Counted from the stretch's first letter, positions 1 through 8,687 are shown. The stretch is 64,000 nt of DNA from JACMQX01 sp040385105 (GCA_040385105.1 JAZKHY010000004.1:186001-250000); one strand, 5' to 3'. Numbers and translations are program-made. Notes: generated by a model not told the origin, from the letters alone.

Positions 1-726
1 TTGCGCAGCGTGGCACAGGGCGGCGCGCATGGCACGCCGCTGGCCGACATTGCGCGTGCCCACGGCCTGGCCCGCTCCACCGCGCACCGCATCCTGCGCT
101 GCCTGGCCGACGAGGGCTTTCTGGAACAGGGCGATGCCGACAAGCGCTACCGCGTCGGCCGCCTCCTGCATGAACTGGGCATGGCGCCGGGCGCCAGCGC
201 CGCCGAGATCGCGCAATGGCGCCCGGTGGTGGAAGCCGTGGCGCAGCGCACCGGCGTCACCGCCTACCTGATGCGGCGCAGCGGCGTGGAAGCGGTATGC
301 CTGGTCAAGGCCGATGGCCGGGGGACCATCCGCTTTGTGCCGGTGGAGGTGGGGCAGCGGCGGCTGCTGGGCGTGGGTGCGGGCGCCACGGCGCTGCTGG
401 CCGCCCTGCCGCCCCATGATGTCGATGAAGTGATCCGCACCATTGCACCCGGCCTGCGCAACCACCCGCGCATTGACGGGCCCGGGCTGCAGGAGGCAGT
501 GAAGCTGGCACGCCAGACGGGCTTTGCCATGAGCCAGGGCAAGGTGGTGGAACACGGCTTCGGCCTGGGCCTGCCGGTGCCGGACGCCGGGCATGTGCCG
601 CAGCTGGCGCTGAGCATTGCCGCGCATGCATCGGATGTCACCGAGTCATCGATCTCGGCCTGGAAGAAGATCCTGCGCGAGGAGCTGGCTGCGGGGCTGT
701 CGGGCGGGACCCGGCTGGAGGCTTGA
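1..726 (+). CDS. IclR-family transcriptional regulator, 5' end cut by window edge
   Basis: The reading frame is open from base 1 to a TGA at 724-726 (about 241 codons). The first residues already lie inside the IclR winged-helix domain (a segment reading PLADIARAHGLARSTAHR), so roughly 15-20 N-terminal residues are missing to the left. The remaining protein is the usual IclR effector-binding domain, with a GAGATALLAALP segment and a GFGLGLPVPD segment near the end. IclR proteins commonly control aromatic-acid catabolism, which fits the mobA cluster downstream. Its 3' end overlaps the convergent LysR gene by about 80 bases. The target is inferred only from position. Confidence 0.85.
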   Translation: MRSVAQGGAHGTPLADIARAHGLARSTAHRILRCLADEGFLEQGDADKRYRVGRLLHELGMAPGASAAEIAQWRPVVEAVAQRTGVTAYLMRRSGVEAVCLVKADGRGTIRFVPVEVGQRRLLGVGAGATALLAALPPHDVDEVIRTIAPGLRNHPRIDGPGLQEAVKLARQTGFAMSQGKVVEHGFGLGLPVPDAGHVPQLALSIAAHASDVTESSISAWKKILREELAAGLSGGTRLEA

Positions 727-1623
727 CGCGCCCTGGCCCAGCAGGCCGGCAATCGTGTTGCGCAGCCAGATGTTGCCGGCATCTGCATGAAAGCGCTCAT
801 GCCAGTGCTGCTTCACGTCGTACTCCGGCAGGACATGCGGGACAGGCACCATGCGGATCGGTTCGCGTGTGCGCATGACCTCGCCGTAGCGCACCGGCAC
901 TGTCGCAATCAGGGCCGTCTCGGCCACGATGCGCGCCACACCGAGGAAGCTGGGCACGCGCAGCACGATGTTGCGCTCCACGCCGGCGCGTTCGAGCAGC
1001 CTGTCCACAATCGAGTGGCCCGTGCCCGAGGTCGTGACCAGCACATGGCCCTCCCGCGAGTATGCCGGCTTGCCCAGCCTGCGGCCAACGCGCGGATGCT
1101 CACTGGCAACGAGGCACACGAAATTCTGCTTGAACAGCACCTGCTGGTAGAAGCCCGCGTCGAGCTGCGGCATGAAGCCGACAGCCACATCCACGTCCCC
1201 GTCCGTGAGGCGGCGCACGCTGTCCACACCGATCTTCTCCACCTCGACCTGGATATTCGGCGCCACCTGCCGCAGGTGATTCACCAGGGTCGGCAGCAGC
1301 ACGATCTCGCTGATGTCGGTCATGCTGATGCGAAAGGTCCTGCGTGCGGTCTTCGGGTCAAAGCCCATGTCGATGCTGTGCACGCTCTCAAGATGGCCGA
1401 CCACGGCACGCAGCGACTGGGCAATGGTCTGGGCGTAAGGCGTCGGCAGCATGCCCCGGGCGGTCCGGCTGAACAGCGTGTCGTTGAAGTGCGCGCGAAG
1501 CTTGTTGAGCGCCGTGCTCGCTGCCGCCTGCGGGATGCCCAGGTGGTCAGCGGCCCTTGACACACTGCCGGTCTTGAAGACCTCGTCGAACACCTTCAGC
1601 CACTCCAGATCCAGTTTTGCCAT
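646..1623 (-). CDS. LysR-family transcriptional regulator
   Basis: A 325-residue protein starting at the ATG complementary to 1621-1623, chosen because the typical LysR start (MAKLDLEWLKVFDEVFKTGS) begins there. A longer frame to 1749 would add a 42-residue tail not seen in the family. The N-terminal winged helix (residues 3-62, with AADHLGIPQAAASTALNKL) is followed by a type 2 periplasmic-binding-like effector domain. It is divergent from the class II aldolase gene, and the 151-base gap holds a perfect 8+8 inverted repeat at 1647-1669, a likely binding site. It probably activates the aldolase-Bug-mobA transcription unit in response to an aromatic compound (inference). The C-terminal 30 residues are low complexity and overlap the IclR gene. 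Confidence 0.88.
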   Translation of the reverse strand: MAKLDLEWLKVFDEVFKTGSVSRAADHLGIPQAAASTALNKLRAHFNDTLFSRTARGMLPTPYAQTIAQSLRAVVGHLESVHSIDMGFDPKTARRTFRISMTDISEIVLLPTLVNHLRQVAPNIQVEVEKIGVDSVRRLTDGDVDVAVGFMPQLDAGFYQQVLFKQNFVCLVASEHPRVGRRLGKPAYSREGHVLVTTSGTGHSIVDRLLERAGVERNIVLRVPSFLGVARIVAETALIATVPVRYGEVMRTREPIRMVPVPHVLPEYDVKQHWHERFHADAGNIWLRNTIAGLLGQGASSLQPGPARQPRSQLLAQDLLPGRDR

Positions 1624-1646
1624 CGCCAGGCCCCATTGTCTTGCAG

Positions 1647-1669
1647 CAATATCGAATAACGCGATATTG
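1647..1669. promoter_or_regulatory. Inverted repeat, probable LysR operator
   Basis: CAATATCG at 1647-1654 is exactly repeated in inverse at 1662-1669 with a 7-base AT-rich spacer. It lies between the divergent LysR gene (start 1623) and the aldolase gene (start 1775), where LysR regulators normally bind. No other perfect dyad was seen in this gap. Confidence 0.6.
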
Positions 1670-1774
1670 ATTATCGTGCAAGGTGCTTGCGCAAATAATG
1701 GGTATTGCCGAAACTCCGGCAAGGTGCCTTGCTGCATCGACAACCACAACCACGATCACAGGAGACATCGCCAG

Positions 1775-2500
1775 ATGGCCATTGCACCACCGTCCCGGGA
1801 ACTGGTCGACAAACTCGTCCATGCCAACCGCATCCTGTATGACCACGGCGTGGTCGATGGCCTCGGCCACGCCAGCGTGCGCCACGAGACGGCGTCAGGC
1901 GTCTTCCTGCTCTCATGCAACCGGGCGCCAGGCCTGGTGCGCCGGCAGGACATCGTCTGCTATGACTACGACGGCAACGCGGTGTCAGAGACGGCGGAGC
2001 GTCCCTATCTTGAAAGATTCATCCACTCCGAGATTTACCGGGCCCGACCGGACGTCATGGCCGTGGTGCACAGCCACTCGCCCAGCGTGCTGCCTTTTGC
2101 GGTGACGAAGACCCCGCTCAAGCCGGTGTTCCACATGTCCGGCTTCCTTGGCGAGGGCTCGGCCCATTTCGAAATCCGCGATGCAGGCGGCAACACCGAC
2201 ATGCTGATCCGCAGCACCTACCTGGGCGAAGCGCTGGCACGCTCGCTGGGCAGCCACACCTGCGTGCTGATGCGGGGCCATGGCTCGACCACCGTTGGCA
2301 ATTCCCTGGAGCAGGTGGTGTTCCGCGCCATCTATGCCGAGGTGAACGCCAAACTGCAACTCGCATCGCTTCCCCTGGGCGAGGTCACTTTCCTGAACAA
2401 GGAAGAGGCGCAGCTCGCATCGGATATGAACGACGGGCAGATCCCGCGGTCGTGGAACCTGTGGGTCAGGAAGCTCGGCGCCATTGATCTCGACGCATAA
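1775..2500 (+). CDS. Class II aldolase/adducin-family protein, possible aromatic decarboxylase
   Basis: A 241-residue protein. The start at 1775 is preceded by GGAGA at 1761-1765; the longer open frame upstream runs through the LysR region and is rejected. The family's zinc site is visible as H99-x-H101 (VHSHSP) and H169 (RGHG), with a candidate acidic catalytic residue E86. Members include fuculose-phosphate aldolases and decarboxylases of dihydroxyphthalate-type acids. Beside mobA and Bug proteins, a decarboxylase or aldolase acting on an aromatic acid or ring-cleavage product is the better guess. It is first in a run with the next two genes (gaps of about 31 and 10 bases). The exact substrate cannot be read from the sequence. 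Confidence 0.85.
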   Translation: MAIAPPSRELVDKLVHANRILYDHGVVDGLGHASVRHETASGVFLLSCNRAPGLVRRQDIVCYDYDGNAVSETAERPYLERFIHSEIYRARPDVMAVVHSHSPSVLPFAVTKTPLKPVFHMSGFLGEGSAHFEIRDAGGNTDMLIRSTYLGEALARSLGSHTCVLMRGHGSTTVGNSLEQVVFRAIYAEVNAKLQLASLPLGEVTFLNKEEAQLASDMNDGQIPRSWNLWVRKLGAIDLDA

Positions 2501-2531
2501 CCATCCCGCCTTCCCTACTGGAGACATTCAT

Positions 2532-3509
2532 ATGCAATCCGCAAAACGTTTACTCACCGCCGCCGCAGCGCTGTTGTGCGCCGCCACCATCGTCACGCCT
2601 GCACAGGCACAGGGCTACCCGGCAAAGTCGGTGCGCATCATCGTGCCTTACGGCACCGGAGGCGGCTCCGACGTGCTGGCCCGCCAGATCGGCGCCGGCC
2701 TCCAGCCCCTGTGGGGCCAGGGCGTGGTCGTCGAGAACAAGGCCGGCGCATCAGGCAACATCGGCACCCAGGACGTGGTGCGTGCACAGCCGGACGGGTA
2801 TACCCTGCTCCTGCAGAACAGCACCATGGTGACGAACCTGGGGCTGACCGGCAAGCTGCCGTACGACCCCGAGAAAGACCTGACACCGATCATGCTGCTG
2901 GGGGTCACCCCCATCGCATTGGCCGCGCACCCCGGCGCCAACGTGAACAACATCAGGGAGCTGGCCGCTGCGGCGAAGGCCAAGCCGGATGCCTTCACCT
3001 ATGGGTCCTGCGGCATCGGCACCCCGCAGCATTTCGTCATGGAACTGCTCAAGCAGGAGAGCGGTGTCACGGCAACGCATGCGGGCTACAAGGGTTGCGC
3101 CCCCGCGCTGACGGACGTCGTGGGCGGGCAGATCCCGCTGGTGATCATCAGTGCAAACCTGGTGGCACCGCACGCAAAGACCGGGGCGCTCAAGGCCCTG
3201 GGCGTTTCAACGGCACAGCGCTATGCGCTGCTGCCCAACACACCCACGTTTGAAGAACAGGGCTTCAAGCCCTTTGACTTCTCGATCTGGTACGCGCTGA
3301 TGGGGCCGGCGAAGATGCCACCGGATGTCGTCGCCAAAATCACTGCGGACGTCACCCGCGTGCTTGCCGATGCGCGGGTGCAGGAAAACCTCTCCACGGC
3401 CGGCGTCGTGCCGTTCAAGGGTTCTGCGGCGGACCTGGCCAGCCTCATCAAGTCCGATGCGGCACGGTACGTCAAGCTCGCCAAAAGCGCCAACATCAAA
3501 GCGGAGTAA
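2532..3509 (+). CDS. Bug-family (TctC-like) tripartite tricarboxylate binding protein
   Basis: A 325-residue periplasmic solute-binding protein. The ATG at 2532 follows a GGAG ribosome site and begins a clear signal peptide (MQSAKRLLTAAAALLCAATI, cleavage near AQAQG). The mature protein opens with YPAKSVRIIVPYGTGGGSDV, the typical Bug start. The family binds carboxylates, including aromatic ones, and is often an orphan receptor without TctAB membrane partners; none is seen here. It sits 10 bases before mobA, so it probably binds the mobA substrate or a relative and hands it to a transporter or signals its presence (inference). Confidence 0.92.
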   Translation: MQSAKRLLTAAAALLCAATIVTPAQAQGYPAKSVRIIVPYGTGGGSDVLARQIGAGLQPLWGQGVVVENKAGASGNIGTQDVVRAQPDGYTLLLQNSTMVTNLGLTGKLPYDPEKDLTPIMLLGVTPIALAAHPGANVNNIRELAAAAKAKPDAFTYGSCGIGTPQHFVMELLKQESGVTATHAGYKGCAPALTDVVGGQIPLVIISANLVAPHAKTGALKALGVSTAQRYALLPNTPTFEEQGFKPFDFSIWYALMGPAKMPPDVVAKITADVTRVLADARVQENLSTAGVVPFKGSAADLASLIKSDAARYVKLAKSANIKAE

Positions 3510-3519
3510 TTGAAGAGCA

Positions 3520-5466
3520 ATGCAGTTCCACCTGAATGGCTTCAAGCCTGGCGACCCCCACCTGGCTGATGCGCCCGCACGGGACACGCCGCGCCATGAC
3601 GCGCTTCCTGCGGAAGTCGACGTCCTCATCGTCGGTTGCGGCCCTGCCGGCCTGACACTGGCCGCGCAGCTTTCAGCGTTTGCCGACATCCGCACCTGCA
3701 TCGTGGAACAGAAAGACAGCCCGCTCAAGCTGGGCCAGGCCGACGGGATCGCCTGCCGCACCATGGAGATGTTTGAGGCGTTCAACTTCAGCGAGCGGGT
3801 GCTGAAAGAGGCTTGCTGGATCAACGAGGTGACGTTCTGGAAGCCTGATGAAAAGCAGCCTGGCCAGGTGGTACGGCACGGCCGCGTCCAGGATACCGAG
3901 GACGGGCTTTCGGAGTTCCCCCACGTCATCCTCAACCAGGCGCGGGTGCATGACTTCTACCTGGACGTCATGCGCAACTCGCCGGTCGGGCTTGAGCCGC
4001 ACTACTCACGTGCCTTCGTCGATGCTGCCGTTGACGTGGGCGCAGCCGACTACCCTGTGACGGTGCGCCTTGAGCGGACGGACCCCGGCCATGCAGGCGG
4101 GATTGAAACTGTACGGGCCCGTTATGTGGTGGGCTGCGACGGTGCGCGCAGCGGCGTGCGCAAGGCCATTGGCCGGCAACTTGTGGGCGACTCGGCCAAC
4201 CAGGCCTGGGGCGTGATGGATGTGCTGGCCGTCACCGACTTTCCGGACATCCGCTACAAGGCGGCCGTCCAGTCCGGCAGCGGCAACCTGCTGGTGATCC
4301 CGCGTGAAGGCGGCTACCTGGTGCGCTTCTATGTCGAGATGGACAAGCTGGGCGAAGACGAGCGGGTTGCCAGCCGCGGCATCACCATTGACCACCTCGT
4401 GGCCACCGCGCGGAGGATTCTCCACCCCTACACACTGGAGGTGAAGGAGGTACCGTGGTGGTCTGTCTATGAGATCGGCCAGCGGATCTGCGACAAGTAC
4501 GACGAGGTTCCCCAGCAGGAGACCGGCTCACGCCAGCCGCGCATCTTCATCGCTGGTGATGCGTGCCATACGCACAGCCCCAAGGCCGGCCAGGGCATGA
4601 ACTTCTCGATGCAGGACACCTTCAACCTCGGCTGGAAGCTGGCCGCCGTGCTGCGCGGGCAGGCGGCGCCGGCACTGCTGGACACCTATTCGCAAGAGCG
4701 CCAGGTGGTCGCGCAGGAACTCATCGACTTTGACCGCGAGTGGGCGAAGATGTTCAGTGACCGGGCAAAGCAAGGCACAGCGGGCGAATCGCAAGGCGTT
4801 GACCCCAAGGAGTTCCAGAAGTACTTTGAGCGGCACGGGCGCTTTACCGCGGGCATGGGCACGCACTACAGCCGCTCGATCATCACCGCGGATGCCGCCC
4901 ACCAGCAGCTTGCCACAGGGTTTGTGATCGGGACACGATTCCATTCCGCCCCCGTCATCCGCGTCAGCGATGCAAAGCCGGTGGAGCTGGGTCATGCCGG
5001 CAAGGCAGATGGCCGCTGGCGCCTGTACGCTTTTGCAGGCGCAGACGACCTGACGAATCCGGAGCAAGGCCTGCGCGGGCTGTGCGAGTTTCTGGAGAAC
5101 TCGGAAGCATCACCGATCCGGCGGTACACCGGCACGGGCATGGCCATCGATTCGGTGTTTGATGTGCGGGCGGTGTTCCAGCAGCCGCATCATGAGATCG
5201 CGATCGAGTCCTTGCCCCGGTTGCTGCTGCCACGCAAGGGGCGTCATGGGCTCATCGACTATGAAAAGGTCTTCAGCTCGCATCTCAAAAGCGCAAAGAC
5301 TGTCTTCGACCTGCGGGGCATCGATCCTGCGCAAGGCGCGCTGGTGGTGGTGCGGCCGGACCAGTACATTGCCGATGTGCTGCCGCTGGCGGCGCATCAA
5401 CGCCTTGCCGATTTTTTCGCGTCGTTTATGGTTGCCGACCGGCGCAGTGCGCCAGGTCGCGAGTAG
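3520..5466 (+). CDS. mobA: 3-hydroxybenzoate 4-monooxygenase
   Basis: A 648-residue FAD-dependent hydroxylase that converts 3-hydroxybenzoate to protocatechuate using NADPH and oxygen. From memory, the sequence follows Comamonas testosteroni MobA closely from the first residues (MQFHLNGF) to the end (GALVVVRPDQYIADVLPL), and length agrees (about 640). The dinucleotide-binding motif VLIVGCGPAG lies at residues 35-44, and the second FAD motif IFIAGDACHTHSPKAGQG lies near residue 345. The C-terminal thioredoxin-like domain of phenol-hydroxylase relatives is present. It is the last gene of the aldolase-Bug-mobA run. Protocatechuate ring cleavage genes are not in the window. Confidence 0.93.
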   Translation: MQFHLNGFKPGDPHLADAPARDTPRHDALPAEVDVLIVGCGPAGLTLAAQLSAFADIRTCIVEQKDSPLKLGQADGIACRTMEMFEAFNFSERVLKEACWINEVTFWKPDEKQPGQVVRHGRVQDTEDGLSEFPHVILNQARVHDFYLDVMRNSPVGLEPHYSRAFVDAAVDVGAADYPVTVRLERTDPGHAGGIETVRARYVVGCDGARSGVRKAIGRQLVGDSANQAWGVMDVLAVTDFPDIRYKAAVQSGSGNLLVIPREGGYLVRFYVEMDKLGEDERVASRGITIDHLVATARRILHPYTLEVKEVPWWSVYEIGQRICDKYDEVPQQETGSRQPRIFIAGDACHTHSPKAGQGMNFSMQDTFNLGWKLAAVLRGQAAPALLDTYSQERQVVAQELIDFDREWAKMFSDRAKQGTAGESQGVDPKEFQKYFERHGRFTAGMGTHYSRSIITADAAHQQLATGFVIGTRFHSAPVIRVSDAKPVELGHAGKADGRWRLYAFAGADDLTNPEQGLRGLCEFLENSEASPIRRYTGTGMAIDSVFDVRAVFQQPHHEIAIESLPRLLLPRKGRHGLIDYEKVFSSHLKSAKTVFDLRGIDPAQGALVVVRPDQYIADVLPLAAHQRLADFFASFMVADRRSAPGRE

Positions 5467-5487
5467 TCCGTCCCGGGCAGGCGCCGC

Positions 5488-6456
5488 CTACTCCGCCGTG
5501 ATGCGCGCGCTTTCGATCGTCTTGGCCCAGAAAGCCGTCTCGCGCTGCACCAGCGCTGCCAGGTCCGCCGGCGGCTGGTAGCGGATGTCGATGCCGGCCG
5601 CGGCGGCACGGGTGCGCGTCTCGGGCAATTCCATGGCCTGCTTGATTGCAGCAGACAGCTTGTTCACCACATCCGGCGGCGTGCCAGCGGGCGCAAAGAT
5701 GGCAACCCAGGCCTCCAGCTCAAAGCCCTTCAGGCCCGCTTCGGCCGTGGTGGGCACCTGCGGCAAGCCGGGGTGGCGCGATGTGCTGGTCACGGCAACG
5801 CCCTTGAGCTTGCCGGCCTGGACATGACCCATCACCGAAGGCGGCGTCGTCATGAACACCTGCACCTGGCCCGACAGCACATCGGCAATGGCCGGCCCCG
5901 AGCCACGGTACGGGATGTGGACCATGCTGGTGCCGGTCTGCATCTTGAACATCTCTGTGCCTACATGCGACAAAGAGCCGTTGCCCTGCGATGCGTAGCT
6001 CAGCCGCCCCGGATTGACCTTGAGATAGGCGATGAACTCCTTGAGGTTGTTGGCGGGCACGGAGGGATGCAGGGCGATGACATTCGTCGCAGCCGTGATC
6101 AGCGCCACCGGCGCCAGGTCTTTCTGCGCCCAGGGCAGTTTCGGCATCAACGACGGATTGCCCACATGGTAGGCCGAGTACGACGTGAGAAGGGTATAGC
6201 CATCCGGCGCCGCGCGGGCCACCTGCCCATAAGCCACATTGCCGCTGCCGCCGGCCTTGTTGTCCACCACCACCGACTGGCCCAGAATGCGCGCCAGCGG
6301 CTCGTTCAACAGCCGGGCCGAGCCATCCACCAGCCCGCCTGGAGGGTTGGGCACGACGAGGGTAATGGGCTTGCTCGGGAAGGCCTGGGCAAAGGCCAAA
6401 GGTGCGGCGAGGGCCAGCGTGCAGGCCAGCAGCGCGCGGCGTGTTGTGAATGTCAT
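5488..6456 (-). CDS. Bug-family (TctC-like) periplasmic binding protein
   Basis: A 322-residue protein convergent with mobA, 21 bases away. The N-terminus is a Tat/Sec-like signal (MTFTTRRALLACTLALAAPL, cleavage after AFA), followed by AFPSKPITLVVPNPPGGLVDG, the family's ligand-loop start. It shares fold and length with the Bug protein at 2532 but is clearly diverged, so it is a separate receptor rather than a recent copy. The start at 6456 is preceded by GGAGACAAG on the minus strand. It lies immediately left of the tRNA fragment and terminator and is the last gene of the likely backbone. Confidence 0.92.
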   Translation of the reverse strand: MTFTTRRALLACTLALAAPLAFAQAFPSKPITLVVPNPPGGLVDGSARLLNEPLARILGQSVVVDNKAGGSGNVAYGQVARAAPDGYTLLTSYSAYHVGNPSLMPKLPWAQKDLAPVALITAATNVIALHPSVPANNLKEFIAYLKVNPGRLSYASQGNGSLSHVGTEMFKMQTGTSMVHIPYRGSGPAIADVLSGQVQVFMTTPPSVMGHVQAGKLKGVAVTSTSRHPGLPQVPTTAEAGLKGFELEAWVAIFAPAGTPPDVVNKLSAAIKQAMELPETRTRAAAAGIDIRYQPPADLAALVQRETAFWAKTIESARITAE

Positions 6457-6544
6457 GTCTTGTCTCCGTTGCGTCGTTGATCCTGCAGTATCAGCGGGAA
6501 TGCAATGTCCCTGCTGGCAGGTGAGGCGCAGATCCGGGAAAACA

Positions 6545-6568
6545 AAAAGCGCCCGGGAAGGCGCTTTT
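6545..6568 (-). terminator. Hairpin terminator of a former tRNA-Ser gene
   Basis: AAAAGCGCC (6545-6553) pairs with GGCGCTTTT (6560-6568) around a 6-base loop and ends in a T-run on either strand. It lies 7 bases past the tRNA-Ser 3' end on the minus strand, the usual place for a tRNA terminator. Confidence 0.75.
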
Positions 6569-6574
6569 CATTTC

Positions 6575-6589
6575 TGGCGGAGAGGGTGG
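6575..6589 (-). other. tRNA-Ser 3'-end remnant, candidate island attachment site
   Basis: On the minus strand these 15 bases read CCACCCTCTCCGCCA, the last T-stem bases, the 3' acceptor strand, G73 and CCA expected of a proteobacterial tRNA-Ser. The remaining ~75 bases of a tRNA are absent: the sequence to the right (6590 onward) cannot fold as tRNA. Many integrases recombine at tRNA 3' ends and leave just such a short direct repeat at the far border. Confidence 0.65.
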
Positions 6590-7110
6590 CAGCAGTATCG
6601 GGAGCCTAAGTACCTGAAATGGCAGGCCTTTCTCAACCCAGCCATTTCAGATACCCCAGATCGTACCCCAACTGCAGGCTCATTGGAGATCGCAACGTCG
6701 GCCCCGTATTCGGGATCTCGAGGGGCGTGCTTCCTGAGGCGGTTTACCTTATGTTAATAGTTTTGTGTCTTCACGAAACGGTGATGGTCAGCTCAGTATC
6801 TCGATTAGCTTCTCATTCAGCGGGACGTTCAGTCGCGCAACGGCCGCGGGGGAGGAACTCGTACGCGGGTTGGGCCTGAGAGACGATCAGGCGAGCAGAT
6901 TGCAGTGGCCAGACCGACTGCCTGACTTGCCCAAGGCGCCGCGCCAGACCGCGATCACCGCAGCCACCACACAGCAGAGGCTGGACGTGCAACTGGCACA
7001 CCTGCAACCGGACATTGCAGGTCGCTCCCAGGGGCTCACCCTGCGGCGTGTTTGAACTGCTCGCAGATACCCGCGAGCAGATTTCACGCGTTACACAAGC
7101 CTTCAGGGCC
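6590..7110. other. Gene-free junction stretch
   Basis: About 520 bases with no credible gene. The short open frames on both strands have no ribosome sites and no family resemblance. Apart from the inverted repeat at its left end I see only AT-rich patches near 6740-6790. It looks like decayed island-border DNA. Confidence 0.5.
6611..6653. repeat. Inverted repeat beside the tRNA remnant
   Basis: TACCTGAAATGGC (6611-6623) and GCCATTTCAGATA (6641-6653) are inverse copies with one mismatch in 13, separated by 17 bases. Just after it are two copies of TACCCC (6652-6657 and a second near 6665). Such repeats flank attachment sites as recombinase or excisionase binding sites; that role is inferred. 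Confidence 0.5.
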
Positions 7111-7230
7111 TATCCAGCCAGTCTCTTCGCGATTCTCGACGAACACAGCCGGCTCGCCGCTCACATAGGGAAGTCATCGCTCATGATGGCCGGCGCGACG
7201 ATGCAAGTAGAGATGGACGTTGACATGGAA
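7111..7230 (+). pseudogene. Fragment of an SRPBCC-family gene
   Basis: The frame reads PASLFAILDEHSRLAAH, then a stretch including SLMMAGATMQV. This matches residues about 30-62 of the complete SRPBCC protein encoded at 48371-48892 (PGSLFARLDDHRRLAAH...SLMMAGATMQV). Upstream and downstream sequence does not continue the match, so only about 40 codons of a second copy survive. It is a remnant, not a functional gene. Confidence 0.75.
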
Positions 7231-7422
7231 AGCCCTGTTTATCGACAGCACACGGAGCCGACAACACAATACAGACGCCGCCACATGACGAATTCGTAAT
7301 GACAGAGTCCGCGTACTGACGCCCTGCGGTTCATAAACTTTATGGGTGATGCAATCCAGCGTCGCTGCGAACCGGATTCACGGGCTCGCGATTGAGTCAT
7401 CAAGCCAAAGGAGATATTAAAA

Positions 7423-7785
7423 ATGTCATTAAGCAAAGTACTGGTATCTGTTGCCCTTGCCGCTGTTGCCGTGCAGACCGCATATGCCTCAAGCGGCGCG
7501 TCGTTTGCCGGCGGCGAAGTCGGTTTCATTCCGCACAACACACCCGGCACAATGACCCGTGCGCAGGTGGAGCAGGAACTCCTGGCCAGCGGGCAGAACA
7601 AGGCCGCCACCGATGGCGTGCAGTTCGTGGGTGGCGAGGTGGGTTATTTTTCCACAGCACATAGTTACAAGTTCGACGGCGGCAAACTGGTGCACGCCGA
7701 TTCACTGCAGCACAACGCGCCCAAGCCGGACTGGAGAATGAGCGCAACAGAACGCCGTGCGTTCGCCGAGCAGTACATCAACTAG
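7423..7785 (+). CDS. DUF4148-family small periplasmic protein
   Basis: A 120-residue protein with a strong AAGGAG site before the ATG at 7423. A signal peptide (MSLSKVLVSVALAAVAVQTA, cleavage near AYA-SS) is followed by two copies of a GGEVGF/GGEVGY motif and a TRAQVEQELLASGQN segment, the hallmark of DUF4148 proteins that are numerous in Burkholderiales. Function is unknown; members respond to metals or stress in some strains (general knowledge, not seen here). It stands alone, transcribed toward the HupE cluster. Confidence 0.85.
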   Translation: MSLSKVLVSVALAAVAVQTAYASSGASFAGGEVGFIPHNTPGTMTRAQVEQELLASGQNKAATDGVQFVGGEVGYFSTAHSYKFDGGKLVHADSLQHNAPKPDWRMSATERRAFAEQYIN

Positions 7786-7795
7786 TCTTGCGATG

Positions 7796-8080
7796 TCATT
7801 GATGTATGCCGCGCATACAAGCCAGTTGCCACATTCCCCACCAGGCAACTGGCGCGAGAGATACCACGCTTGCCATGTCTGGAAAGTAATCCGAATGGAA
7901 CCGAACGGGGAAACGGAGGGAAACATCAACCATAAAAGGAGCCCGCCGAGAAATCCGAACGAGAAGAGAGAAGAGCAACATTGGCAACAAGCCAAGCAAG
8001 ACATAGCCAAGCAGCAGGACTGCCACAGTGAAAGCAAGGGCAGCAAGCACAACGGGCACTGATCTGTGATGTGAATTCAT
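7796..8080 (-). CDS. Small membrane protein, unknown
   Basis: A 94-residue frame starting at the ATG at 8080, preceded on the minus strand by a good GGAGAA site; a start at 8098 would place that site inside the gene. Residues 8-45 form one long or two short hydrophobic helices (VVLAALAFTVAVLLLGYVLL), and a second hydrophobic patch lies near residues 75-90. No family is recognised. It is convergent with the DUF4148 gene and divergent from the CzcI-like gene. Real coding is likely but not proven. Confidence 0.5.
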   Translation of the reverse strand: MNSHHRSVPVVLAALAFTVAVLLLGYVLLGLLPMLLFSLLVRISRRAPFMVDVSLRFPVRFHSDYFPDMASVVSLAPVAWWGMWQLACMRGIHQ

Positions 8081-8247
8081 GGTTTCTCCAGTGACCAAAT
8101 CGAAGTCACCATCTTCCTTTGCCTTCTTCTCCTTGCCAAGCTCCTAACACGCCCGCTCCCACCCTTGTCCCAGTGCGTTGCAATCTGCCGTCAACCTGCC
8201 CGCAAGAGGCCCTCAGCGCAACAACTTGCGCCGATACAATTGACAGC

Positions 8248-8631
8248 GTGAGAATCAAAACCAGCAAGCTCTCGCTTTCGACGTTGTTGTCCGTAGTGGC
8301 CAGCATGCTGATCACGGCCCTGCTCCCCTTCCTGGCGGCAAGCCTCTCGGCTTCCCACGATCCACTGGCCAACATTCACGTTGCCGGGCATTCCGCAGCG
8401 CAGGAAGCAATTTCTCATTCACATGACGAAGGCCCAGCCCGCGAGGACGCCGGGCGCGACCAGCACGGACACTCTGCGGTAGATCACGTTCATGAAACGC
8501 TGTTTGCCCTGCCAGAGCATGCGTTGACAAAGTTCGCGATGGAGTCCCGATGGATTCCTCTCGCGCCGGTTGCCAGGCCAAGTGCCTTTGCAACCGTGCT
8601 GGAGCGGCCGCCGAAGCATTCGGTTGCCTGA
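8248..8631 (+). CDS. CzcI-like His-rich exported protein
   Basis: A 127-residue protein if the GTG at 8248 is used (VRIKTSKLSLS...); an ATG at 8305 is the alternative. A hydrophobic N-terminal segment (LLSVVASMLITALLPFLAA) is followed by a His/Asp-rich stretch (HSAAQEAISHSHDEG, HGHSAVDHVHE). The C-terminus has the P...LERPPK pattern also ending the two CzcI proteins here (TPERPDR at 18658-19041, APERPDR at 27068-27442). CzcI-type proteins are periplasmic modulators of metal efflux genes. It is followed 56 bases later by the HupE-like permease. Confidence 0.6.
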   Translation: MRIKTSKLSLSTLLSVVASMLITALLPFLAASLSASHDPLANIHVAGHSAAQEAISHSHDEGPAREDAGRDQHGHSAVDHVHETLFALPEHALTKFAMESRWIPLAPVARPSAFATVLERPPKHSVA

Positions 8632-8687
8632 CAGCGTCCGGCTGCGCCATGCAGCCGATTCACCCAATCATTTTTGCTGGAGTCTTC

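Noticed and set aside
6590..6665. Complete tRNA-Ser adjoining the 3'-end remnant
   Set aside because: I looked for the rest of a tRNA on the minus strand; no acceptor 5' strand, anticodon stem or D-stem pairs with the remnant.
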